43,863 nt of DNA from BHER01 sp051652245 (GCA_051652245.1 JBOFTV010000047.1:1-43863); one strand, 5' to 3'. Positions 16,613 to 25,021 are shown, numbered from the stretch's first letter. Notes: generated by a model from the sequence alone, not told the origin. Program-made: numbers and translations.

Positions 16613-18111
16613 TGAATATTTTTGATCAGGTACGTATCTATTTAATAAGAGAAAAGAAAAAAAACATAATCCTTTTTTTTATCATGTTTTTCTTATGTAA
16701 TACCATTGCTGTATCACTTCTAATACGGAATGCAAATAACCAGGTAATTGAAAAAATTCAGAATTCATTAAATACCCAAGTGACTATAGAAATAAGTCAA
16801 AAATTAGCAGAGAAAGAAAAAATAGCTTCTGAGGATGCTGTGCAATTAACTAGTGAAGTATTAGAACAAATTGGTAAGCATCCAATGGTTAGCTATTTTG
16901 ATTACAATCAGTACACTACTGTTAATCCAGGAGGCGAAATAAAAGTATATAGATATGAACAGACAGGTGAATCTGGAGATGATAGTAAATCAATTTTCAA
17001 TATGAAAGGGATACACAATAATAACGTGTTAGATGTCCAAACAAAAGCAATAAAACTCACTGAAGGGCGAGTATTTACAGAACAAGAAGTTAAAAATAGT
17101 AATCCAGTGGTGCTGATTTCCAAGGAAGTTGCAAATCTTAATAATTTGATTGTCGGGGATAATCTAGTTGTAAAAAACAACATTTATGATGTTAGCGCTC
17201 AAAAGGATGAAAATGATAGAAGAACTGATGCACTACCTATATTTCTTTTTGGTACAGTAAGTAATTTAGAAATAATTGGTATCTATGAATCAAATAAAAT
17301 TGAAAGTGTGGATGAAAGAGCAGATTCAATTGATGCAAAAAAGCCAAAAGAGGATGAAGATGTACGGATAGGGAAAGAGCGTGAATACTATTTGAATCAT
17401 ATTTATGTTCCTAATGGAATAGTAAATGAGATACTTGAGTTTAAGGAAAAAAGTAGAGACGATGCTGACAAATACGTTGCTAGGTATGACAATATCTATT
17501 ATTTAGCGAATACGGATGATTTAGAAACATTTAAACAAGATATCACAGAATCACTGCCTGTTTACTACAAAGTCTACACAGCAGAGGACATGTATGCTAA
17601 CATCTCGTCCTCAATTAGTTCTACTGAGAGTTTTAGTTATATAATTTTTACCACATCACTACTTTTTTCAACAATTATCTTAATATTTGTTTGTGGGTAT
17701 TTTATTCGTAATAGATCAAATGAGATGGCAATATATCTTTCTCTAGGAATGAAAAAATTTAGGATACTTATCCGTATTTTATTAGAAGTATCTTGCATTG
17801 CAGCTGTTGTGATAATATTTACGGTTTCTTCCAGTTTCTTCATTGCAGAAAAAATTTCAAATGTTTTTATAATAAATCAGTTAGAGCAGGACCTGTCTAA
17901 CAGAGGAGGAGCAGGAAGTGAAGTTATAATAACAAGATCATTTGATAACAGTAATATAAATTTAACAGTAGAGGATGATTATCTTGTTGAAATTGATTGG
18001 TTATTTATTGTTACTTTGAGTACTTCATATCTTGTTGTTGTATTAATAGGAACTACTTTATCTTGCTATCAAATTATAAGATTAAAGCCAAAAGATGTTT
18101 TCTTATCGTGA
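16612..18111 (+). CDS. FtsX/MacB-type permease (third of three)
   Basis: A 499-residue permease with one N-terminal helix (about 18-38), an extracellular domain of about 300 residues and three C-terminal helices. The coupling loop reads RSNEMAIYLSLGMKKFRIL, a good match to the FtsX-type contact with the ATPase, and the end is RLKPKDVFLS. It is the largest and most typical permease of the operon. GGAGG lies in the end of the ATPase gene, before the overlapping start. Like its neighbours it is very rich in A and T, with heavy use of AAA, AAT and ATA codons, more so than the PTS operon upstream. Confidence 0.85.
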   Translation: MNIFDQVRIYLIREKKKNIILFFIMFFLCNTIAVSLLIRNANNQVIEKIQNSLNTQVTIEISQKLAEKEKIASEDAVQLTSEVLEQIGKHPMVSYFDYNQYTTVNPGGEIKVYRYEQTGESGDDSKSIFNMKGIHNNNVLDVQTKAIKLTEGRVFTEQEVKNSNPVVLISKEVANLNNLIVGDNLVVKNNIYDVSAQKDENDRRTDALPIFLFGTVSNLEIIGIYESNKIESVDERADSIDAKKPKEDEDVRIGKEREYYLNHIYVPNGIVNEILEFKEKSRDDADKYVARYDNIYYLANTDDLETFKQDITESLPVYYKVYTAEDMYANISSSISSTESFSYIIFTTSLLFSTIILIFVCGYFIRNRSNEMAIYLSLGMKKFRILIRILLEVSCIAAVVIIFTVSSSFFIAEKISNVFIINQLEQDLSNRGGAGSEVIITRSFDNSNINLTVEDDYLVEIDWLFIVTLSTSYLVVVLIGTTLSCYQIIRLKPKDVFLS

Positions 18112-18168
18112 TTTATAGAAAATACGTGCTAGACTAATTAGGACAGAAAAAATAACGATGTTTTCTTA
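18094..18168 (+). repeat. 12-bp direct repeat
   Basis: GATGTTTTCTTA occurs at 18094-18105, in the end of the permease gene, and again at 18157-18168 in the intergenic region. The copies are 63 bp apart, just before a candidate promoter and an intron relic. It may mark a small duplication. Confidence 0.5.
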
Positions 18169-18173
18169 AAAGG

Positions 18174-18182
18174 TGGTATAAT
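18174..18182 (+). promoter_or_regulatory. Extended -10 promoter for the second ABC operon
   Basis: TG-G-TATAAT is a perfect extended -10 element. No good -35 is present. It would give a leader of about 205 bases that includes the group II intron relic. Confidence 0.5.
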
Positions 18183-18273
18183 ATAACCGACGCAAAAATA
18201 AGCAAAAGCATCAATAAAATGAAACAGCACAGCAATGGATACCAAAACATGGACCAGGAGACTAGATAATAAA

Positions 18274-18334
18274 CAGCCGTCTGCGGGAAAATTTCGCATA
18301 CAGTTCTGTGAGGGGTTAAAAGACTTGCTCTCAC
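18274..18334 (+). ncRNA. Degenerate group II intron 3' end (domains V and VI)
   Basis: CAGCCGT (18274-18280), a TGCG/CGCA hairpin stem around a GAAA-containing loop, and ACAGTTC (18300-18306) match the layout of group II intron domain V (GAGCCGT ... ACGGTTC). The length is 33 rather than 34 nucleotides, and the bulge next to the catalytic core is damaged. A domain VI-like stem GTGAG / CTCAC (18308-18312 and 18330-18334) follows. No reverse transcriptase gene or intron 5' part is present, so this is a dead relic. Confidence 0.5.
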
Positions 18335-18393
18335 GCAGAAAAAGAACCAGTAAAGAGAGAGAGGAAGTCGAGTTAGTCTACTTGACGAAAAAA

Positions 18394-19092
18394 ATGTTAG
18401 AGTTAAAAAATATAGTTAAAAAATTCGGTGCAGCCCAATCAGAGGTTGTTGCGCTCAATGATGTTTCAGTAAAAATAGAGAAAGGCGATTTTGCCGTCCT
18501 ATTAGGAGCATCGGGTTCAGGAAAATCAACCCTCCTAAATGTTATGGGAATGATTGAAAACATCGATTCGGGACAAATCACATTTAATAATATAGCAATC
18601 GAGAATTTAAGTGAAAAACAAAAAACAAAATTCCGCCGTGAAAACATCGGCTTCATTTTTCAACAATACCATCTCCTACCAGATTTAACAATAAAAGAGA
18701 ATATCGAAGTAGGACTCTATTTAAGAAATGAAAAAGCAGATGTTAATCAATTATTAAAAAGTGTTGACCTTGAAGATAAAAAAGACATGTACCCATATCA
18801 ACTTTCAGGAGGACAGCAACAACGAATTGCAATTGCAAGAGGGATTGCCAAAAAGCCAAAAATATTATTTTGTGATGAGCCTACAGGAGCACTAGATGAA
18901 AAAACAGGTAAATTAATACTAAACCTATTGCAAAAATTAAACCAAGAATTAGGAATGACAATTGTAATGGTCACACATAACCCTGGCGTTTGGGTCATGG
19001 CAAATAAAATAATCAAAATGAATAGTGGAAATATCATCGAAATAGCAGAAAACAAAATGATTCTAAGTGCGGAAGAGGTGTCATGGGGATGA
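18394..19092 (+). CDS. ABC transporter ATP-binding protein (MacB/LolD type)
   Basis: A 232-residue ATPase with Walker A GASGSGKST, Q-loop FIFQQYHLL, signature LSGGQQQR, Walker B ILFCDEPTGALD and the switch His in MVTHN. The start is ATG (MLELKNIVKKFG), where the family begins. The same frame is open back to 18235, but that part crosses the intron relic and has no family similarity. No ribosome binding site is visible before this ATG; TTG at 18382 is an alternative. The permease gene overlaps its end by ten bases, so the two form one transporter. The substrate is unknown. The relic just upstream may have displaced the native leader. Confidence 0.87.
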   Translation: MLELKNIVKKFGAAQSEVVALNDVSVKIEKGDFAVLLGASGSGKSTLLNVMGMIENIDSGQITFNNIAIENLSEKQKTKFRRENIGFIFQQYHLLPDLTIKENIEVGLYLRNEKADVNQLLKSVDLEDKKDMYPYQLSGGQQQRIAIARGIAKKPKILFCDEPTGALDEKTGKLILNLLQKLNQELGMTIVMVTHNPGVWVMANKIIKMNSGNIIEIAENKMILSAEEVSWG

Positions 19093-21443
19093 TAAGCTTA
19101 CTAAAAAACAACTTAAGGAGAATCAGGAAAAGCTGGGTGAAAAATCTGGGCATGACAGTGCTTGTTTTCGTTGCCATAGGTATATTGTCAACAATGACCA
19201 ACACCTTTACCCCTCTAGAACAAAGCTATAAAGATTATTATAAAAGTGCAAACCAGGAAGACCTAAGATTTGTATTGAACACAAACGAACACGAAACCAA
19301 AATTGAAAAATACATGAAGGAAAATGGCGTGGAAAGCCCCCTTAGTGCAGCAGACCTTGAATTGATGTACGCAAATCATATTGCAAAATCATTAGAACTA
19401 TCAATTGAACATAAAGAAATCAAGGAATTCCAAACCAAAGAGGCGGATACTATTTTCAAATATATCTTTACAACAAAAGGAGAAGTCATAAATACCCCTA
19501 AAATAGTTGAAGGACGATTACCAGAAAAAAAGGGCGAAATAAGTGTAAACAAATCAATGCTCTATGTATTGAATAAAGCAATTTTAGATCAAATAGATAT
19601 CAGGGGTGAAATATACACAATTGTTGGAACATACATGCAACCTGATTATGTGATATTAAATGATATAAATGAAGCAGGAACAGTCAAGCTGGAAAACCAT
19701 TTTCTGATATTAACAACAGAGCAAGATTTTAAGGAAATACAAGGCGACACAATATCATTCTATGCCGCCAAGCAAAGCAAAGCAAAAACAGCTGAACAGC
19801 TCCAACAGTGGGAAACAAAACTTGAAAATGATGATCGTATCAATGTTTTATTAGCAAAAGATAATCCAAAGATAAACACATTACAACAAAAAATTGAAGC
19901 CAATAATTTTCTCGGATTATACTTTGGTGTAATTATTACGGGAATAGCAATGATTGCTCTTATTTTTATGCTCAAAAGAGAAGTCAGAAGTCAATTAAAA
20001 ATATTAGGGGTATTTAAAGCAAATGGCTACAATCTTGTAGAACTAATGACACCATATTTAATCTACCCGATCATTATTGGAGGCGTGGGGAGTATAATTG
20101 GCTATCTATTTGGATACATGTATGCGGGTATCCTCCGCCAGCCGTTTATGTACTTATTTAATGTTCCCACCCAAAATATTATCTTTCCACTGGCTACAAT
20201 GCTTGGAATCACAGTTATCTTAACCGGAATAGTAGCAAGCATTTTAGCCATAACAATACTGCAAATTATTCGAAAAAAAACATCATCTATCCTCCAAAAT
20301 ACACCAGAAGTGAAAAAAAGTGGACTATTGAAAAAATTGACTTCAAAAATCAATGTGTCAAATATATTCATGCAACTAAATATAAGCTTTCTGATAGGTC
20401 AAATAAAGAAAATCAGTGCAATAATTATTGCAGCAGCAATCACATCAATTCTCTTGTTCCTCGCAGTAGTCCAATTTAATCTTGTATCTGATACGCAGAA
20501 ATCGCTGGAAACCCAAATGGATTACAAGTATGCCGTATTATATAATCAAGCACAAAATATCAAAGAAGAACCCGAGATAAGTGGGCAAAGGAGTGCACAA
20601 GCACAAGTTAAATTTTATATTGATAAAACAGGATTAGGCTTTGTTGATACGGGAGAAAAAGTATCATTAAACGCATTAGAACTAGGTGGAAGCCAATACA
20701 TCAATCTCCTAGATGAAAATAAAATTTCCGTTATCGATAAAATAAAAGATAATAATGTTGTAGTAAGCTCGTATTTTAAACAATTATATGATATCAAAGT
20801 TGGTAGTAATATTAAAGTGGAGTTTAATAATCAGGAAATTACATTACGCGTTGCGGGAATCGTTTCAGATGCAGCAACAAAAACAATTTATGGTGATTTA
20901 ACAAGTGACTTCTTCAAAAAAATCACAAGTGAATCATACACAACAACCTATACAAACAGCAAACCTGCTGAAAATAAAAATAAATATGTAATAATTGATG
21001 TATCAGAATATATTGAAAACAGCTCTGAGATGGCAAGGCAATTGCAAAATGGAAGTTTAAGTATCGGAGTAGCTGCCATAATAATTGCATTTGTAATCTT
21101 TGGATTAGTATTTGCCGTGTCCTTTGAAGAAAATAAAGGAACAATAGCACTACTCAAACTAATGGGCTACACAAAACGCGAAATCAATCACTTACTCATC
21201 TTTAATTTTGGGTACGCCACAGTGATAGGAACACTAGTAGTAGCACTTAATATCAACACATTACTAAAACAAGTAGAAAAACAAATAGTTCAATCAATTA
21301 AGCTCCCCGCCCTCATTGAAGTAACCAATTACCAACAGCTGTTCGTAATTGGAATAGTAGTCTGTATTTATATCATCTCATTGCTCACAATTCAAAAACG
21401 CATGAACAAGATAGATGTCAAAAAAGAAATGTTTGAAGAATAA
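19083..21443 (+). CDS. Large FtsX-family ABC permease
   Basis: A 786-residue permease with two FtsX-type modules. An N-terminal helix (about 20-40) is followed by an extracellular region, three helices (about 275-400), another helix (about 440-460), a second extracellular region (about 470-660) and three final helices. The coupling loops are QLKILGVFKANGYNLVEL and TIALLKLMGYTKREINHL. This duplicated layout is common in Bacillota transporters linked to antimicrobial peptide resistance or lipoprotein and cell-division functions. The start at 19083 has AGAGG four bases upstream; ATG at 19089 would have ten. With the preceding ATPase it makes a complete transporter. No sensor genes are adjacent. 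Confidence 0.88.
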   Translation: MGMISLLKNNLRRIRKSWVKNLGMTVLVFVAIGILSTMTNTFTPLEQSYKDYYKSANQEDLRFVLNTNEHETKIEKYMKENGVESPLSAADLELMYANHIAKSLELSIEHKEIKEFQTKEADTIFKYIFTTKGEVINTPKIVEGRLPEKKGEISVNKSMLYVLNKAILDQIDIRGEIYTIVGTYMQPDYVILNDINEAGTVKLENHFLILTTEQDFKEIQGDTISFYAAKQSKAKTAEQLQQWETKLENDDRINVLLAKDNPKINTLQQKIEANNFLGLYFGVIITGIAMIALIFMLKREVRSQLKILGVFKANGYNLVELMTPYLIYPIIIGGVGSIIGYLFGYMYAGILRQPFMYLFNVPTQNIIFPLATMLGITVILTGIVASILAITILQIIRKKTSSILQNTPEVKKSGLLKKLTSKINVSNIFMQLNISFLIGQIKKISAIIIAAAITSILLFLAVVQFNLVSDTQKSLETQMDYKYAVLYNQAQNIKEEPEISGQRSAQAQVKFYIDKTGLGFVDTGEKVSLNALELGGSQYINLLDENKISVIDKIKDNNVVVSSYFKQLYDIKVGSNIKVEFNNQEITLRVAGIVSDAATKTIYGDLTSDFFKKITSESYTTTYTNSKPAENKNKYVIIDVSEYIENSSEMARQLQNGSLSIGVAAIIIAFVIFGLVFAVSFEENKGTIALLKLMGYTKREINHLLIFNFGYATVIGTLVVALNINTLLKQVEKQIVQSIKLPALIEVTNYQQLFVIGIVVCIYIISLLTIQKRMNKIDVKKEMFEE

Positions 21444-21534
21444 TTGTCTCCTTCCTCAAAATGGAGGGTGATAATAGAAAATGTGGCAATGAACTACAAT
21501 GTAAGGTGCACAAAAAAGCAAATAATAATTAAAA

Positions 21535-21561
21535 ATATCCTAGCTAATTCAGCTAGGATAT
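21535..21561 (+). repeat. Perfect 11-bp inverted repeat
   Basis: ATATCCTAGCT and AGCTAGGATAT face each other around AATTC. The only T-rich tail is TGTTATTATA, so it is at best a weak terminator for the FtsX gene. It lies 12 bases before the larger hairpin. Confidence 0.55.
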
Positions 21562-21573
21562 GTTATTATAAAT

Positions 21574-21665
21574 AAAGGAAATCCCCGTTAAAACTTTTTT
21601 ACGACTTGAAGGTATGGTCGCCGACAAGAGTAATTAGTCGTTTTAACGGAGATTTCCTTTTTTTT
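21574..21665 (+). terminator. Long-stem terminator-like hairpin between convergent genes
   Basis: Two 21-base arms (21574-21594 and 21640-21660) pair at 20 of 21 positions; the inner ends read CCGTTAAAAC and GTTTTAACGG. A T-run (21658-21665) follows on the plus strand, and a weaker TTTATTTATAAT follows on the minus strand, so it can end both the permease and the purine permease transcripts. The 45-base loop holds a further pairing ACGACT / AGTCGT (21601-21606 and 21636-21641), unusual for a plain terminator. Confidence 0.65.
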
Positions 21666-21685
21666 GTAGCTAAAATTAAGTGAAA

Positions 21686-23062
21686 TTAAAGTGTAATCAT
21701 GTATAAAATTGAAATTGCTGCAATTATGTGCATCGTTAGAGGTAACTCCTTATGGCGGCGCGCAACAAGCATTAACACTTCATATGAGACAAATCCCATT
21801 GTTAAGCCAAGAGCAATTGAGCCAGTTAAGGGCATCATAACAATTGTAATAAAAGCGGGGATTATTTCTTCAAAGGAAGTATGCCAGTCAATTGTGATAA
21901 CGTTTTTCATCATGAATACACCAATAATAAAGAGTGCTGGGGTTGTCACAGCACTTGTAACGAGCGTTAGAAGGGGATAGAAGAACAGCGAGAGTAAAAA
22001 TAAAATAGCCGTTACAACAACCATTAATCCTGTACGGGCACCAATAATAACACCCGAAACAGATTCAATGTAGGTTGATAAACTCGAAGTTCCAAGCAGA
22101 CTTCCAACAGTTGATCCCAGCGCATCAGCAAAGAAGACCTTACTTGAGTCCTCAAGGCCACCATCTTTAAACTCGGGTATTTGCGAAGTAGCAGCCGAAA
22201 GTGTTGTTGCCGTTCCAAAGAAATCCAGAAAAAGGAAAGTGCAGACAACTAAAATAGCGGGTAAATTAAGCAGGTTTGGCAAGGCAACAACGGATGTAAA
22301 TAGGGTATTATCAACCATTGACATAATTGGTTCAACCGGTAGGGTAAAAGGGAGGCCCGCGGGTAATTGCGGGAGGGTATTAAAGTACTCAGATCCAATA
22401 GTAAATAAACCAGCAGTTGCCCCATAACGAATTATTAGCCCCGTCAAAGCAGCGCAAACCATCCCAAAGAAAACGGCATACTGACTTTTGCGGACTAAGA
22501 AAATGCCCGCTGTTAAAATACCAACAACGGCAATAATTACATTAGGATTGGAAAAGCCACCAAATGTGATAAAAAGTGAAGAACTTGGAACAATTATCCC
22601 TGAATTCTTCATCCCCACAAAAGCAATGAAAATCCCTAAGCCCACAGTTCCGGCCTGTTTAACCGCATGAGGGATTGCGCTAATAATTTGTGCCCGCAGT
22701 CCCATAAGCGAAATGAGGGAGAAAATTAGCGAAGCGACTAAAACAGCAGCGAGTGCTGTTTGCCAAGACAAGCCCATCCCTAACACAACACTATAAGCAA
22801 AAAAAGCATTCATTGACATACAAGGAGCAATCCCCAAAGGAAATTTTGAATAAATCCCCATAATCAGCATAGCAATTGCGGAAGAAATAATTGTTGCTGC
22901 AAAAACAGCCGATTGCGGCATTCCCGCCTGAGCAAGAATAATTGGATTAACAAAAATAACATAAGCCATCGCAAAATAAGCAGTTACCCCTCCCATAATT
23001 TCAATGTTAAAACTTGATTTTTTGGCGGTTATCCCAAAATATTTGTCGATTTTTTCGAGCAT
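21686..23062 (-). CDS. pbuG: Purine permease, AzgA/PbuG type
   Basis: A 458-residue membrane transporter with about 12 to 13 helices. It opens with IEIMGGVTAYFAMAYVIFVNP and continues with FPLGIAPCMSMNAFFAYSVV, both standard for hypoxanthine/guanine and adenine permeases. It imports purine bases with protons for salvage. The start is the ATG at 23062, eight bases after AAAGGG. The frame is open further upstream, but that part is the terminator of the riboswitch leader. Transcription is under a guanine riboswitch, so the gene should be switched off when guanine or hypoxanthine is plentiful. That supports guanine/hypoxanthine over adenine as the substrate. Confidence 0.92.
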   Translation of the reverse strand: MLEKIDKYFGITAKKSSFNIEIMGGVTAYFAMAYVIFVNPIILAQAGMPQSAVFAATIISSAIAMLIMGIYSKFPLGIAPCMSMNAFFAYSVVLGMGLSWQTALAAVLVASLIFSLISLMGLRAQIISAIPHAVKQAGTVGLGIFIAFVGMKNSGIIVPSSSLFITFGGFSNPNVIIAVVGILTAGIFLVRKSQYAVFFGMVCAALTGLIIRYGATAGLFTIGSEYFNTLPQLPAGLPFTLPVEPIMSMVDNTLFTSVVALPNLLNLPAILVVCTFLFLDFFGTATTLSAATSQIPEFKDGGLEDSSKVFFADALGSTVGSLLGTSSLSTYIESVSGVIIGARTGLMVVVTAILFLLSLFFYPLLTLVTSAVTTPALFIIGVFMMKNVITIDWHTSFEEIIPAFITIVMMPLTGSIALGLTMGFVSYEVLMLVARRHKELPLTMHIIAAISILYMITL

Positions 23063-23091
23063 TGTAAAAACCCTTTCTTTTTTAAAATTAT

Positions 23092-23115
23092 AAAAAAATG
23101 CCATGTTAAATGGCA
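23092..23115 (-). terminator. Riboswitch-controlled terminator
   Basis: On the minus strand TGCCAT-TTAAC-ATGGCA is followed by TTTTTTT, 29 bases before the permease start codon. Its 5' arm, TTTGCCAT, is complementary over 8 bp to ATGGCAAA in the 3' strand of the riboswitch P1 helix. That pairing gives the alternative antiterminator. Confidence 0.85.
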
Positions 23116-23163
23116 AAAGGGTCATCACTAAAAAAAACAGTAAATGCCTTAATTAAATGAATC

Positions 23164-23242
23164 AACTTTGCCATAGTTTATACCTTTACGGGGTACAAGT
23201 AGAAACGCGAGGACCATATTACCAAGCATATATGAGCAAGTT
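23164..23242 (-). ncRNA. Guanine-type purine riboswitch
   Basis: The minus strand contains the purine riboswitch core in order: CATATAT, then AATATGG, then GTTTCTAC, then P3 (TTGTACC / GGTATAA, 7 bp with loop CCGTAAA), then AAACTATGG. P1 pairs AACTTGCTCATA with TATGGCAAAGTT with few mismatches. The specificity base in ACTATG is C, which marks guanine/hypoxanthine binders; adenine binders have U. P2 is imperfect, with mismatches in its middle. Confidence 0.88.
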
Positions 23243-23254
23243 TTTATTAATATA

Positions 23255-23283
23255 ATCGTAACATGTTATCATCAATCTGTCAA
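23255..23283 (-). promoter_or_regulatory. Promoter of the riboswitch-purine permease transcript
   Basis: On the minus strand a perfect -35 TTGACA (plus 23278-23283) lies 17 bases before TACGAT (plus 23255-23260), with TG one base before the -10. Transcription would begin just before the riboswitch. Confidence 0.85.
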
Positions 23284-23398
23284 ATAGTAACATTGTAATA
23301 AGTTAAATATCACTTCAAATAAAGATGTGCCGCCTTTTTTTCAACAAAAAGAGCGAAAGCAAAAAGAGCGTAAACAGTGGCATTGATTAGGTTAGATA

Positions 23399-23407
23399 TG
23401 CTATAAT
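23399..23407 (+). promoter_or_regulatory. Extended -10 promoter of the HdeD-like gene
   Basis: TG-C-TATAAT is a perfect extended -10, 27 bases before the start codon. No -35 at proper distance is convincing. Confidence 0.6.
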
Positions 23408-23434
23408 GTGAAGTATAGAAAAGAGGGGTTAAAG

Positions 23435-23971
23435 ATGAAAAATAAAATATGGAGTATCTTAACAGCATTAATTTATTTTGGTTTAGCAGGGGTTGTGCTT
23501 AATGCACCACTGTTAACTATTTTAGTGTTAATTTATGTTATTGGAACAAGTTTCTTAATTGGGGGATTATTACTGTTCTTTGAAACATTTTCGCTACCAA
23601 AGGGGACGCAGGGGAAATCGTTTTTATTTGTTGAAGGACTTTTATTAGCGCTTGTGGGGGTGTCATTTCTTGTTGGAAACAACTTAGTTGATGCAGCAAG
23701 CTTAATTTATATGATGCTTTCGTGGTTTATCGTGTCCGCAATTGTCCAAATTATTACGGCAATTAAGAGCAAAACAGCATGGTCGATTATCGTTATTATC
23801 TTAAACATTATGATTATTGTTTTTAGTGTAATGGCGATGTTTGACCCATTAGTTGCTGCGGGAATATTTATCTGGACAATTAGTTTTCAATTTATCTTCA
23901 TGGGAATTGCCAAAATATTGTCAATCTTTGTGAGTCCAACCAAACCAGAACAAAATCCACCCGTTGCCTAG
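23435..23971 (+). CDS. HdeD-like (DUF308) membrane protein
   Basis: A 178-residue protein made almost entirely of six predicted membrane helices with short loops, the usual design of HdeD/DUF308 proteins. The HdeD name comes from acid-resistance work in E. coli; in Gram-positives the role is unknown. The start is ATG at 23435, with AAGAGGGG six bases upstream; GTG at 23408 has no binding site and lies next to the -10. The gene is monocistronic, between its own promoter and a two-way terminator. Another DUF308-like segment forms the N-terminal half of the protein encoded at 25914. Confidence 0.8.
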   Translation: MKNKIWSILTALIYFGLAGVVLNAPLLTILVLIYVIGTSFLIGGLLLFFETFSLPKGTQGKSFLFVEGLLLALVGVSFLVGNNLVDAASLIYMMLSWFIVSAIVQIITAIKSKTAWSIIVIILNIMIIVFSVMAMFDPLVAAGIFIWTISFQFIFMGIAKILSIFVSPTKPEQNPPVA

Positions 23972-23974
23972 TAT

Positions 23975-24016
23975 AAAAGGGCTAAAATTCAGTTCGACTG
24001 AATTTAGCCCTTTTTT
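23975..24016. terminator. Bidirectional terminator between convergent genes
   Basis: AAAAGGGCTAAAATTCAG (23975-23992) pairs with CTGAATTTAGCCCTTTT (23998-24014), with one bulged A and loop TTCGA. It has T-runs on both strands. It overlaps the last codons of the RpiR gene. Confidence 0.85.
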
Positions 24017-24819
24017 GTTATATTTTTATAAGCAACCCCTGTATAGAGCAAGTCAACAATACTCATACAAGCAATACGACCAGAAATCGATGAATGGGAA
24101 AAATCACTTTCCGTGCCCCCAATTTCAATGACAAAATCAGCAATTTGCGCGAGCGAACTATTTTTTTTATTAGTAATTGCAACGGTTGTTGCCTTCTTAG
24201 CTAAAGCACTTTGGCAATAGCCTTTCATCCCCGGCCCCGCTCCCGAGACCGAAAAGAAGATAGCAAGATCATGTTTAGTGAGATTCAAAGCATCTTCATT
24301 TTGATCACTAGGATCAGTAAAAGCTGTCGTAAATTTGCCCAAGCGGAGAAATTTATACTGGCAGTCCCGCGCAACCAATTGTGAAAAAATACTGCCGAAA
24401 ATAGCAATATGATTAGCCTTGGTAATAGCCGTAATAACTTTTTCAATTATCACCATATCTAAGCTGTTATAGGTTGCTTGCATTGCATGGATACTTAGGG
24501 GGAATGTTTTTGCAGCAATTAATTGACTATTTACACTAATGGCACTAATTTCTGCTGCAGTGAAACTTACTTCATCAATATTCTGCTGATTTGCCTGTTG
24601 AATTGCTTGCTTTAGTTCAATAAAACTTGAGAGTGAAACTTTCTTACAAAAGCGGCTAATTGTGGCAGGGCTTGTAAAACATAAATAAGCAAGCTCTTCA
24701 ATGCCCATTGTTGGAACACGGTTGCTATTTTCTAATATTGTTTTAGCAATATGATAGTAAATATCATTGCTATTACGTCGCATATCCATTAAGACAATAA
24801 GCCTTGTCATTATATCCAA
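24004..24819 (-). CDS. RpiR family transcriptional regulator
   Basis: A 271-residue regulator. The N-terminal RpiR-type helix-turn-helix is seen in ELAYLCFTSPATISRFCKKVSLSSFIELK (about residues 42-70). The SIS domain that binds a sugar phosphate covers roughly 125-255, including IAIFGSIFSQ and DLAIFFSVSGAGPG. Such proteins regulate sugar or amino-sugar catabolism, either way up or down. No sugar gene is adjacent, so the target is unknown; the divergent hydrolase operon is a possible one. The start is TTG at 24819, which has AAGGAG about ten bases upstream. ATG at 24810 would be about 19 bases away and is less likely. Confidence 0.87.
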   Translation of the reverse strand: MDIMTRLIVLMDMRRNSNDIYYHIAKTILENSNRVPTMGIEELAYLCFTSPATISRFCKKVSLSSFIELKQAIQQANQQNIDEVSFTAAEISAISVNSQLIAAKTFPLSIHAMQATYNSLDMVIIEKVITAITKANHIAIFGSIFSQLVARDCQYKFLRLGKFTTAFTDPSDQNEDALNLTKHDLAIFFSVSGAGPGMKGYCQSALAKKATTVAITNKKNSSLAQIADFVIEIGGTESDFSHSSISGRIACMSIVDLLYTGVAYKNITKKG

Positions 24820-24955
24820 AATAAAACAGCTCCTTCTAAAAATGATACCCTCATTATAACATGAAATTTAGCGTTATGGGAAATAATATAAGGGTTGTCT
24901 ATTTATTGATTTGGCGGTGAAACTAGCCTTGAAGCGAGCAATTTTACTTCTTGAC

Positions 24956-24984
24956 TTAACAATTTAAACGATATAGGATATAAT
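24956..24984 (+). promoter_or_regulatory. Promoter of the hydrolase-VanY-DUF916 operon
   Basis: TTAACA and a perfect TATAAT are separated by exactly 17 bases. It lies 38 bases before the first start codon and is the only clear promoter before the four genes that end at 29264. Confidence 0.8.
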
Positions 24985-25021
24985 ATAAGGATAACTAAAT
25001 AAAAGTATGGGGGAAATAAAA

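Noticed and set aside
18134..18334. A 66-codon minus-strand frame between the two ABC operons
   Set aside because: It covers the intron relic and the promoter region, has no binding site and reads like a chance open frame.
18235..18393. N-terminal extension of the second ABC ATPase
   Set aside because: The frame is open, but it crosses the intron relic, has no family similarity and no binding site at 18235. The ATPase family starts at the ATG at 18394.
21463..21534. Possible 23-codon peptide gene after the FtsX permease
   Set aside because: It has no ribosome binding site and no hydrophobic or leader-like features; too little to call.
23063..23128. Longer start for the purine permease
   Set aside because: The extra part is encoded by the riboswitch terminator region; the ATG at 23062 has the binding site and the family start.
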